The notes under the pieces: model-generated
Databases searched by the model: none
What the model was told of the DNA's origin: nothing
The model's input: the letters and a program-made list of their open reading frames with translations, nothing else
Program-made: the position numbers and the translations under genes
Assembly (NCBI RefSeq): GCF_009496155.1
Contig: NZ_WIJP01000009.1
Location: 46,474 to 110,473 of the forward strand
DNA length: 64,000 nucleotides
Direction: 5' to 3'
DNA from: Streptococcus mitis
Lineage (GTDB): Bacteria; Bacillota; Bacilli; Lactobacillales; Streptococcaceae
In this document: positions 1-6,002 of the stretch, piece after piece
How positions within the stretch are numbered: the stretch's first letter is position 1
Layout: every line of letters starts with the position of its first letter

Positions 1-1
1 C

Positions 2-529
2 TTAGGTGATAGAAAATCTGAAATCTATGCTCTTCAATGGAAACATATCGATTTTTCAAAATCACAGATTCAGCTAATTCAAGCTTTAGATAGATATGGA
101 CAAGTAAAATCTACTAAGGGAAATAAGAAAACTATTTTCTCTATTTCTAATGACTTACTTCAGCTTCTTACATCTTGGAAAGAACAACAAAGATATGAAC
201 TAGCAAAGTTTGGTATCATCAGTAATCCAGAACAATTTGTTTTTACATATGTCGACACAAGAGGAAACATCAACAAGCCTTTACATGCTGACTATCTAAA
301 CAATAAAATGAAAAGCATCAGAAAGCGACATAAAGAGCTGGCATATGCTACACCTCATAAACTGCGACATACAGGAGCCAAGCTTGCTAAACAAGCAGGA
401 ATGAGCTTAGAAGCTATCTCTGAGGCTCTAACACACAGTGACACAGGAACAACTCAGATTTATGTCAATACTTCTAATGTAGTTCCTATGACAGTAGGTG
501 AATTTGCTTTAAAGTCTCTAAATCAATGA
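2..529 (+). CDS. Tyrosine integrase of an upstream island (C-terminal part, cut by window edge)
   Basis: The open frame is already running at the window edge, so only the catalytic half is seen. It begins at the catalytic arginine box (DRKSEIYALQW), continues through PLHADYLNN, then HKLRH (His-x-x-Arg), the second histidine in ALTHSD and the nucleophile in TQIYVNTS. These are the box I and box II residues of phage-type tyrosine recombinases. It is related to, but clearly different from, the complete integrase at 6003-7157. The gene stops 74 bases before a copy of the rpsI 3' end, the usual place of an integrase beside its attachment site. This shows that a second island lies to the left. The protein would excise and integrate that island. 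Confidence 0.9.
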   Translation, partial: LGDRKSEIYALQWKHIDFSKSQIQLIQALDRYGQVKSTKGNKKTIFSISNDLLQLLTSWKEQQRYELAKFGIISNPEQFVFTYVDTRGNINKPLHADYLNNKMKSIRKRHKELAYATPHKLRHTGAKLAKQAGMSLEAISEALTHSDTGTTQIYVNTSNVVPMTVGEFALKSLNQ

Positions 530-540
530 GGTGAAAATAA

Positions 541-602
541 GGTAAATTTTGAGGTAAACTTTTCAAAAAAACACGAAAAAAGCACCCATAAGGTAAACTT
601 TT
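541..602 (+). repeat. Iterated integrase arm-type sites of the upstream island
   Basis: Three direct copies of GGTAAA(C/T)TTTT stand at 541-550, 553-563 and 592-602, between the stop of the upstream integrase and the rpsI-like core repeat. Short direct repeats beside the core are typical arm-binding sites of tyrosine integrases. Their sequence differs from the arm sites of the second island (GGTTATCA pairs), which fits two integrases sharing one core site but reading different arms. Assignment is inference from position and repetition. Confidence 0.55.
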
Positions 603-603
603 G

Positions 604-689
604 AGTGCTTTGAAACGTTGATATAATCGTGTTGATTAACGTTTTGAGAATTGTGATGCTTTACAAGCTTTCTTAAGACCTGGTTTTTT
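604..689. repeat. Attachment-site repeat: relic copy of the rpsI 3' end
   Basis: These 86 bases match 7257-7342, the genuine 3' end of rpsI plus part of its terminator, with three mismatches (631, 665, 687). The copy still carries the last sense codons and stop of rpsI on the minus strand, but the change at 665 turns an Arg codon into Cys. It marks the junction between the upstream island and the second island (attL of the second, attR-like end of the first). Confidence 0.9.
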
Positions 690-785
690 CTACATTATGA
701 TATTTATGGTAAATTATCACTAAAATCAAGTAATTTTAAGAGATAAATCCTCAATATTTACATATATAATCCTTTTGAAAATCGA

Positions 786-808
786 GAGGTTATCAAAGGG
801 TTATCACA
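786..808 (+). repeat. Left arm-type integrase site
   Basis: Two GGTTATCA units 11 bases apart within a 23-base block that recurs in the same orientation at 7181-7203 with two differences. One block lies just inside each att repeat, as expected for arm sites bound by the N-terminal domain of the 6003-7157 integrase. Confidence 0.65.
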
Positions 809-812
809 TTTT

Positions 813-841
813 AGTTTTCGGAGCTTATGTAGTTGAGAAAT
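813..841 (-). repeat. Island-specific 29-base motif, copy 1
   Basis: Read on the minus strand this is ATTTCTCAACTACATAAGCT followed by CCGAAAACT. It matches copies at 5299-5326 and 5958-5986. The three copies lie at the left end, at the start of the excisionase-like operon and just before the integrase. Likely a binding site for an island-encoded regulator or excisionase; the binder is unknown. Confidence 0.6.
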
Positions 842-1032
842 ACGAAATACTGTATCATAAAGATGATGTACAGTTTAGCAACAAATATACAGTTTCTTCG
901 TGCCTGGACAATTTCTTTTTCTATCCTGAAGATATTTAAACAGTTCTATATATTATTTCTTGTGAGTAATTTTCATCAAAAAATTTCATAGAGTAGCTCC
1001 CTAGAATCATGGAAAAGTAGTAAAAATAGTTG

Positions 1033-1371
1033 TTATCCTAGTTGATTAAAAAAATCCCTGATTTCCTCATCTTTTATAAAATAATATATAATTTTCCCCT
1101 CTCTTCTAGTGCCCAAGATGTTTTGATTGGCTAGTTTACGAAGATGGTGGGAAGTAGATGCCATACTGAGATTTAGTAAACAGGCTATATCACAGACACA
1201 GAGTTCTTCAACAGCAAGAAGATAGAAGATGATATTTATCTGTTTATTATCGGTAAATTTTGTTAAAATGCGAAGTGATTTTTGGACTTTTTCCTTTTCA
1301 AGGTAGTTCGTTGCGGTTGTAATATTTTGCTGATTTATAACATTCACTTGGCAGATACTATCTTTTTTCAT
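1033..1371 (-). CDS. cadX: ArsR/SmtB-family cadmium-responsive repressor
   Basis: A 112-residue winged-helix metal sensor of the ArsR/SmtB family. An ELCVCDIACLL segment contains the Cys-x-Cys pair of CadC-type alpha3 metal sites, followed by the recognition helix (STSHHLRKL). It should repress cadD and itself until Cd(II) or Zn(II) binds. The start was placed at 1371, where AGGAG lies at proper distance (GGAGAAAATATTATG), rather than at an upstream Met 10 codons earlier. It is separated by only 11 bases from cadD and must be cotranscribed with it. The pair is common on streptococcal mobile elements. Confidence 0.9.
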   Translation of the reverse strand: MKKDSICQVNVINQQNITTATNYLEKEKVQKSLRILTKFTDNKQINIIFYLLAVEELCVCDIACLLNLSMASTSHHLRKLANQNILGTRREGKIIYYFIKDEEIRDFFNQLG

Positions 1372-1382
1372 AATATTTTCTC

Positions 1383-1997
1383 CTAGCCTAATATAGTCCA
1401 TAGTATGTCAAAACTGTTATTTTCAATCAGGATATATATCCCCAATCCTAAATAAACAACGGCAATAAACCATCTGCTATATTTTTCCAAAATTTCTCCA
1501 ACAGAAGAGACTTGTGCCAATTTTTGGGCAGAAAAAACCAAGAGATAAATCATGACTAGAAAGGTAAGTAAAGCTACTATCAAATTTGCTAAATTTAAGG
1601 TAGTAAAATATGGAACAAAGACACCAATATTGTCAGCACCACAACTTGCAAAAGTAATCATAGCGACTAGAAATATCAGGTTTTTATTATCTTTGCGCAA
1701 ACCTTCTTTGGCAATAGCTTCTCCATCAGAATCTCCTAAAAGCAAAACTTTGAGACCTAGGAAAATTGGAATCAAACCGAGTAAACCTAAAATCTCTTTA
1801 CTAGGAATATAATTTAAGACAAATGCAAAAAGCAAACTTAGCAATATTAGACTAACAGAGCCTAGAAATTGTCCTAAATAGATGTTAATGATGTCTTTTC
1901 TGCTTTTTCTTTTGGCAAAAAATAACATTAGGATAATAAGTAAGTCTACGGCTGTCCCAGAATACAGGATTATTGAAGTAACAACATTTTGAATCAT
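1383..1997 (-). CDS. cadD: Cadmium resistance transporter CadD
   Basis: A 204-residue polytopic membrane protein of the CadD family, which exports or sequesters Cd(II). Hydrophobic segments cover most of the length; the stretch TFASCGADNIGVFVPYF near residue 115 is a family signature with Cys and Asp that could bind metal. The start at 1997 (MIQNVVTS) is preferred over the longer frame from 2009 because GAATGAGG sits seven bases upstream. It is the first gene of the cadD-cadX pair, driven by the promoter and operator at 2007-2058. Cargo gene of the island. Confidence 0.9.
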   Translation of the reverse strand: MIQNVVTSIILYSGTAVDLLIILMLFFAKRKSRKDIINIYLGQFLGSVSLILLSLLFAFVLNYIPSKEILGLLGLIPIFLGLKVLLLGDSDGEAIAKEGLRKDNKNLIFLVAMITFASCGADNIGVFVPYFTTLNLANLIVALLTFLVMIYLLVFSAQKLAQVSSVGEILEKYSRWFIAVVYLGLGIYILIENNSFDILWTILG

Positions 1998-2006
1998 AAA
2001 ATACCT

Positions 2007-2058
2007 CATTCAAATATATTTTTGAATGTATTCTAACATTAAACTTTGTAGATGTCAA
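2007..2058 (-). promoter_or_regulatory. cadD promoter with ArsR-type operator
   Basis: On the minus strand TTGACA (2058-2053) and TAGAAT (2035-2030) are spaced by 17 bases. The inverted repeat CATTCAAA-N6-TTTGAATG (2007-2028) overlaps the expected transcription start and the cadD ribosome binding site. TTCAAATA-centred dyads are the known CadC/SmtB operator type, so CadX should bind here. Confidence 0.8.
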
Positions 2059-2104
2059 CTTAAAATCCACCAAAATATAGATAAGAAGTTAGTGTACCAA
2101 ATAT

Positions 2105-2138
2105 TAAAAAGCCCTGCCATCGAAATGACAGCAGGGCT
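2105..2138 (-). terminator. Factor-independent terminator upstream of cadD
   Basis: Stem AGCCCTGC/GCAGGGCT (2110-2117 with 2131-2138) followed on the minus strand by a run of T (2109-2105). No minus-strand gene remains immediately upstream, so it may insulate cadDX or be a relic of a lost gene. Confidence 0.7.
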
Positions 2139-2450
2139 TAACTTCAATATCCAGATAATATATTTATCTAAAAAAGGTACAGTTTTTATTGATTTGTAGT
2201 GCGATATAATGAGTTTCCAAAAATCAAAAATCGCTTAAAATCAATATTTTGACATCTATTGACGTGTACTGAAACCCTTACTTAACCTCTGTAAGGATAT
2301 AATTACGGTACCAGTATATCATAAATAATAACAAAATCTTGACTTTCCGAAACATAATGATTTTCCCGAAAGAAAGAGATCAACCTAAAAAATTACTGTC
2401 TTACTTATGTAATGTTTCTTTAATATAATATAGAAATAAAAAGTATGTAA
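2139..2450. other. Intergenic region without gene
   Basis: AT-rich. A small dyad, CCTTAC/GTAAGG, lies near 2277-2298. Nothing else was recognised. Confidence 0.4.
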
Positions 2451-2828
2451 ATGAAAAGATTTATCACATTACTTTTAGTGTCTCTATCTACAATTTTATT
2501 AATTGCATGCTCTAACCAATCAAGCAATTCTTTAGATGGCGAATACCGTTGAATAAACGAGAGTAGAAATGAAGTTGCCTTTACCATTTCAGGTAACAAA
2601 GGAAATAGCAACAAAGGAGAGACCGACACCTTTACAATTGATAAAGACAGTGCAACAATCGAACCGACTGGCTCTAATATCATAAACCGAAAAGAGAATT
2701 ATACCTTCAAGGATGACGTATTCACTGTAGATATTTCAGGAACAAAGCAGGAGTATTACAAAAAGGATAGTGAAGAAATACAGCGACAAGTAAAACCCTC
2801 AAACTATTTGATATTCTTTATACAATAA
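2451..2828 (+). pseudogene. Small streptococcal lipoprotein, interrupted by a stop codon
   Basis: The frame starts MKRFITLLLVSLSTILLIAC, a lipoprotein signal with lipobox LIAC (Cys20), then SNQSSNSLDGEYR. It is cut by TGA at 2550-2552. The same frame continues without shift as INESRNEVAFTISGNKG to a TAA at 2826-2828, about 125 codons in all. A TGG to TGA change of a Trp codon (YRW-INE) explains it. The tail resembles small surface lipoproteins of mitis-group streptococci whose role I cannot name. No clear promoter was seen. It lies inside the island as decayed cargo. Confidence 0.75.
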
Positions 2829-2838
2829 AAACGCTTTT

Positions 2839-2890
2839 GTACTGACCCCAAAAGTTAGATTTTTTCTGTCTAACTTTTGGGGGTCAGTAC
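2839..2890. repeat. Near-perfect 21-22 bp palindrome resembling abutted IS3-family ends
   Basis: Arms GTACTGACCCCAAAAGTTAG and its complement (one extra G) face each other across a short T-rich spacer. TGACCCC-AAAAGTTAGA is reminiscent of IS150-group (IS3 family) terminal repeats in streptococci, but no transposase lies between. It could instead act as a hairpin terminator for the lipoprotein gene. Confidence 0.6.
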
Positions 2891-2892
2891 AC

Positions 2893-2915
2893 ACCCGCAT
2901 AGCGGGTATTTTTTT
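2893..2915 (+). terminator. Factor-independent terminator
   Basis: Stem ACCCGC/GCGGGT with a short loop followed by a run of seven T. Placed just after the lipoprotein relic and the palindrome. Confidence 0.75.
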
Positions 2916-3047
2916 GTCTCGCACCTAGCGGAGTGAGACAGGCTAATAGTCACATAATAAAAAATTTACTTAAAGTCAGATTTTAAATACTTTAGAATAG
3001 TTCTTTCTAAAACTTACTCCCAAATTTTTTTGCTCGTATAATTCATC

Positions 3048-3248
3048 AGGGGTTTGGGGATACCCCAAAATTCAAATCATCCCAAAAAGTACATACACTT
3101 TGTGTATACAAATTTTAGGATGATTTTGGGAGTGTGTGTATACAGACTCTGAGCTCGCAAAGTCATATTATGTGAAATCTTTCCTTCTCGATAAAATAAT
3201 CCCAAAAATCAATTTGACTGTCATTTGTGTGTACAAATATTTTAAGAA
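3048..3248. other. Origin-like repeat region (candidate oriT or replication origin)
   Basis: A gene-free 200-base block downstream of the mobilization genes. It contains the dyad TTTGGGG-AT-ACCCCAAA (3053-3069), the dyad GTACATACAC-TTT-GTGTATAC (3089-3109), a larger dyad AAATCATCC/GGATGATTT (3074-3082 with 3118-3126) enclosing it, and the direct repeat TTTGTGTRTACAAAT at 3099-3113 and 3224-3238. Clustered inverted and direct repeats beside MobC-like genes are what transfer origins look like. The flanking 2916-3047 contains another dyad, GTCTCGCAC...GTGAGAC (about 2917-2940). The function is inferred; I do not recognise a named oriT family. Confidence 0.5.
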
Positions 3249-3288
3249 GATATATAAAAAACGCTGCAAAATTTTTAACAGCGTTTCC

Positions 3289-3483
3289 TTATTTTAAAAT
3301 TCTCATATGTCTTTCTTTTTTATGGTTAGCATCATAGTATTCCAGCATCGCATGATACAAACGAGCCTTCGTTTTATCTTGTTGTTTAATTCCATGAAGA
3401 AATAATTCTGCTCGCTTTAATTTCAATATGTATTCACATATCTGATCAAAATCCTTATCCATATTACTTTTGAAAATAAACAT
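3289..3483 (-). CDS. Small island protein of unknown function downstream of MobC-like genes
   Basis: A 64-residue, charged, probably helical protein, not recognised. The start at 3483 is supported by GGAGG six bases upstream, lying inside the end of the preceding gene; the two genes overlap by 20 bases in different frames. This tight coupling to the MobC-like genes suggests a role in the same replication or mobilization operon. No membrane segment is seen. Confidence 0.65.
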   Translation of the reverse strand: MFIFKSNMDKDFDQICEYILKLKRAELFLHGIKQQDKTKARLYHAMLEYYDANHKKERHMRILK

Positions 3484-3796
3484 CTTTTTCCTCCATCACA
3501 TCAACTATTTTTTGCATCAAAATAGACATATCCATTTTGTTTTCATAGCTTATTCTCCCAACTACAGTTGCAAGACGGGCTATAGAATTGATATTCTTTC
3601 CGACTTGTTCCAATTCTTCTGTTAAAGGAACTAAACCTTCAAAAGAGACTTTTTGGATGTTCAAATCTGTTCGTATTAATTTTTGTCTAGCAAACTCAGA
3701 AAAATTACGAATATTTTCCTTCCTCATACAATCATTTAATTTTTTATTTTCTTCTTCCGTCAAAAACACCTGTTTCAACACAGATTTTATTCTCAT
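3464..3796 (-). CDS. MobC-like relaxosome accessory protein, second copy
   Basis: A 110-residue protein starting MRIKSVLKQVFLTEEENKKL, with the N-terminal beta strand plus FSEFARQKL helix of a ribbon-helix-helix DNA-binding fold. A C-terminal segment reads LEQVGKNINSIARLA, matching the N-x-N-Q/S-I-A-R motif of plasmid MobC proteins that bind oriT and help a relaxase open it. It directly follows a paralogue (3804-4163) with a 7-base gap; GAGGTG lies upstream of the ATG. No relaxase gene is present in the island. Alternatively it might act in replication or partition. Confidence 0.75.
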   Translation of the reverse strand: MRIKSVLKQVFLTEEENKKLNDCMRKENIRNFSEFARQKLIRTDLNIQKVSFEGLVPLTEELEQVGKNINSIARLATVVGRISYENKMDMSILMQKIVDVMEEKDVYFQK

Positions 3797-3803
3797 GGTC
3801 CTA

Positions 3804-4163
3804 TCACCTCGTTTTCTTATTTAGTCGTTTTACAAGTTCTTTCACTTGTTTACTTGTCTTCTTTTCATATTCTATCATCAGCTCAACGCAGTAGTGAAAT
3901 ATCCTTACATTATCCAAATCTTCACTTTGTTCTGCTATTCTTTCTAACTGACGTAAGTTATTGATAATTCTTCTAACTTGAAATATAAAGTCATGATAAA
4001 ATTCAAAATCAAATTGAAGATAAATAGGCGAACTCTTAAACAACATTTTCCTAGCATAAGAGGAAAAATTTAGATGGTTTGTCATTTCAATCAAGTTATT
4101 CACTATTTCATTCTGCTCTTCAGTGATATAACATTTCTTTAGAACAGTCCTATATCTACTCAT
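3804..4163 (-). CDS. MobC-like ribbon-helix-helix protein, first copy
   Basis: A 119-residue paralogue of the 3464-3796 product: MSRYRTVLKKCYITEEQNEI, FSSYARKML, then VRRIINNLRQLERIAEQ, the degenerate counterpart of the MobC N-x-N motif. The start ATG overlaps the stop of the upstream replisome organizer (ATGAGTAG, 8-base overlap), so translation is coupled. The two tandem paralogues could form a heteromeric DNA-binding complex on the nearby repeats. The family is known from plasmid mobilization; the role here is inferred. Confidence 0.65.
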   Translation of the reverse strand: MSRYRTVLKKCYITEEQNEIVNNLIEMTNHLNFSSYARKMLFKSSPIYLQFDFEFYHDFIFQVRRIINNLRQLERIAEQSEDLDNVRIFHYCVELMIEYEKKTSKQVKELVKRLNKKTR

Positions 4164-4995
4164 TTATCATATACTTCTTTCGGGCATTTTCATGGGCAAT
4201 AGCTTTGCACTCCAGCATACGTTCCTGCTTTAAATTCTCCATAGACTTAAATAAATACGCTAAAGGAGAAGTCGCATCCTCAGGAATCCGTTCAATCATG
4301 TTAATAACTTCATCACTAGTTACATACCCACTAGCCAAATACTCGCCTATCTTCATCTTCTGAGCATGTGTTAAAGTGTAATTGTTAGGATACAAAAATC
4401 TATCATTGTACTTATAAGAAATGGATTCTAACAAAGAATAATATTTGGGTGGAATATAAGTTTCAGGCTTTCTAGAACTATTATCCAGTATATTCTCAAT
4501 CTCTTTCTTATTCTTATTCTTGTTCTTAATCTCTTGCGTTACATTATCATTTTCATCCGTTACTGTAACGTTACAGTCTAAAACGAGTTGTGGCTCGCCT
4601 GTAATTAGTGCTTTTTGTTTTTGTCTATGACGAGCAACACGTTCCCTAGTTTGTTTCCTAATCTTTTCTAGTCCATCTATATTCTGATGTTTCTCCCATT
4701 TTGGAATGGTAATAGCGCCATCTATGATTTCTATCATGCCAAATTCTTCAAACATACTGAGAGCTAATTTTACAGATGTAGCCTTTCGTCTAAACACTGT
4801 TGAAAGCATCTCTTCTGTGTAATAAACCTTGTTCCCTAGACTTAATATGCCACTATTATTTTGCTTTCCTGCAAGCACCAGAATTTTAAACCATATTACA
4901 ATAAGAGTATCTCCTTCTGGCATTGATTCTATTAGCTGAATTTTTTCATCATCAAATATATCTGTTGTTATCTTGATCCACTGAACACCATTCAT
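4156..4995 (-). CDS. Phage-type replisome organizer / replication initiation protein
   Basis: A 279-residue protein with the N-terminal domain of phage replisome organizers (WIKITTDIFDDEKIQLIESM, about residues 5-120), a basic linker (RERVARHRQKQ), a Lys/Asn-rich low-complexity region around residues 155-170 and a C-terminal DnaD-like part. Such proteins bind the origin and load the host helicase loader. It overlaps the following MobC-like gene by 8 bases and follows the excisionase-like gene by 8 bases, forming one operon. The gene itself contains an iteron-like cluster (4500-4576) that may be the origin. Confidence 0.8.
   Translation of the reverse strand: MNGVQWIKITTDIFDDEKIQLIESMPEGDTLIVIWFKILVLAGKQNNSGILSLGNKVYYTEEMLSTVFRRKATSVKLALSMFEEFGMIEIIDGAITIPKWEKHQNIDGLEKIRKQTRERVARHRQKQKALITGEPQLVLDCNVTVTDENDNVTQEIKNKNKNKKEIENILDNSSRKPETYIPPKYYSLLESISYKYNDRFLYPNNYTLTHAQKMKIGEYLASGYVTSDEVINMIERIPEDATSPLAYLFKSMENLKQERMLECKAIAHENARKKYMINE
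4500..4576. other. Candidate replication origin inside the replisome organizer gene
   Basis: CGTTAC occurs at 4537-4542, 4558-4563 and 4569-4574 (spacings 21 and 11) and the last is part of a perfect 14-base palindrome CTGTAACGTTACAG (4563-4576). An AT-rich tract with a six-base period (TTCTTA repeats, 4504-4530) lies next to it. Iterons plus an AT-rich tract within the initiator gene is the classical lambdoid-type origin layout. Inference only. Confidence 0.45.
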
Positions 4996-5003
4996 ACGAG
5001 TAC

Positions 5004-5285
5004 CTATCTTTCATATTGCTTCAACCATCGTGTTACTGCTCTTTTATCGTATAAAGTCACTCCATCAATCACCATGGTTGGCATTCCTTCTTTCGTCCAT
5101 TTTTGGATTGTTGTCGTAGATACATCTAACCACCTAGACAAACCTGACATACGAACCATAGGTTTATAAAGTTCTTTATCTTCAAATACTCTTGCTACAG
5201 CATTTGAAATCATCTCATCATAGTGAGCACGTAATTGCTTCTCTAATTCTTTAGGAAGCTGGACAACTAAAGTAGTTTCCGACAT
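5004..5285 (-). CDS. Excisionase-like / MerR-type helix-turn-helix protein
   Basis: A 93-residue protein. After an amphipathic N-terminal half come MVRMSGLSRWLDVSTTTIQK and WTKEGMPTMVIDGVTLYDKR, a small winged helix of the excisionase/DUF771 kind that binds DNA and bends it. The start at 5285 was chosen because GAGGTG is placed seven bases upstream. It is the first gene of the minus-strand operon and is divergent from the repressor, the usual place of an early phage-like or xis gene. It could assist excision or activate replication genes; sequence alone does not decide. Confidence 0.65.
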   Translation of the reverse strand: MSETTLVVQLPKELEKQLRAHYDEMISNAVARVFEDKELYKPMVRMSGLSRWLDVSTTTIQKWTKEGMPTMVIDGVTLYDKRAVTRWLKQYER

Positions 5286-5298
5286 AAATTCACACCTC

Positions 5299-5326
5299 AT
5301 TTCTAAATTAAATAAGCTCCGAAACC
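5299..5326 (+). repeat. Island-specific motif, copy 2
   Basis: ATTTCTAAATTAAATAAGCTCCGAAACC, the most diverged copy of the motif seen at 813-841 and 5958-5986. It lies immediately upstream of the excisionase-like gene. Confidence 0.5.
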
Positions 5327-5339
5327 ATTTAATTTGTTA

Positions 5340-5414
5340 TTCATTTTGAATTATATATCCTTTTTGAATTTTTGTCAAGCTTTTTTATTCAAAAAGAATA
5401 AAATGTGTTATAAT
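5340..5414. promoter_or_regulatory. Divergent promoter and operator region of the repressor
   Basis: On the plus strand TATAAT (5409-5414) precedes a strong AAGGAGG before the repressor ATG. The dyad TTATTC-AAAAA-GAATAA (5385-5401) overlaps the -35 area, and TTTTGAAT half-sites recur at about 5344-5351 and 5362-5369. These are the likely operators through which the repressor controls both itself and the minus-strand operon. Confidence 0.6.
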
Positions 5415-5432
5415 GATAAAAAGGAGGTTCTT

Positions 5433-5951
5433 ATGACGAATCATATTACTAAACTGATAGAAAATAGCGGAAAAAAATTGACAGAAATTAGCGAAGCTAC
5501 AAATATAGCCTATCCTACACTTTCTGGATACAATCAAGGAATCCGCAAACCTAAAAAAGATAATGCTGAAAAATTGGCAAAATACTTTAATGTTTCCGTC
5601 GCTTACATTATGGGACTTGATAGCAACCCACACGCTCCATCAAATCTTAAAATTGTTACAGATAGTTTCAAAACATCTAAAATTGGTTCTGTGACACCTT
5701 TTAAAAGCGATATGGAGAAGTTAAAGAAGAGTATCGAATTTGGCGAAAGGGCATTAACACTACCACTTGATGATAGTTTTTCAGATGAATTTCGTCATAT
5801 ATTCTCAGAATACCTAGCAGAGAAAAACAAACGTTTTATGTCTGAGTTTATAGACTATATGAATCACCAAAATAAAGATTCTAAAGTTTGGCAGAGCTGG
5901 ATTAAAACAGACGAATACGCTATCCGCCAAGAAGATAGAAAAAATAGATAG
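5433..5951 (+). CDS. XRE-family phage-type repressor
   Basis: A 172-residue protein: an N-terminal lambda-repressor-like helix-turn-helix (about residues 3-60; LTEISEATNIAYPTLSGYNQ then GIRKPKKDNAEKLAKYFNVS) followed by a helical tail without the Ser-Lys peptidase dyad of SOS-cleaved repressors. The start at 5433 is fixed by AAGGAGG five bases upstream, not by the longer frame beginning at 5334. It is divergent from the island operon and lies upstream of the integrase, so it probably keeps the island silent. Induction by an anti-repressor rather than RecA cleavage would fit the missing peptidase domain. Confidence 0.85.
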   Translation: MTNHITKLIENSGKKLTEISEATNIAYPTLSGYNQGIRKPKKDNAEKLAKYFNVSVAYIMGLDSNPHAPSNLKIVTDSFKTSKIGSVTPFKSDMEKLKKSIEFGERALTLPLDDSFSDEFRHIFSEYLAEKNKRFMSEFIDYMNHQNKDSKVWQSWIKTDEYAIRQEDRKNR

Positions 5952-5957
5952 ACACTC

Positions 5958-5986
5958 ATTTCTCGATTACATAAGCTCCGAAAACT
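5958..5986 (+). repeat. Island-specific motif, copy 3
   Basis: ATTTCTCGATTACATAAGCT followed by CCGAAAACT, nearly identical to the 813-841 copy in reverse orientation. It lies 16 bases before the integrase start, so a protein bound here would affect integrase expression. Confidence 0.6.
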
Positions 5987-6002
5987 TAGATACGGAGAAA
6001 AA

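Larger units (their letters stand above)
690..1032. other. Left end of the island, no gene seen
   Basis: AT-rich stretch between the attachment repeat and cadX. It holds the left arm-type repeat (786-808) and one copy of the island's recurring 29-base motif (813-841, minus orientation). No convincing open reading frame or terminator was found in the rest. Confidence 0.6.

Noticed and set aside
2420..2683. An 87-codon minus-strand frame
   Set aside because: It is the antisense shadow of the lipoprotein relic; the plus strand shows a true signal peptide and lipobox.
2916..3288. Possible CRISPR array because of repeated TTTGTGTRTACAAAT
   Set aside because: Only two copies, unequal spacing and no cas genes; better explained as an origin-like region.
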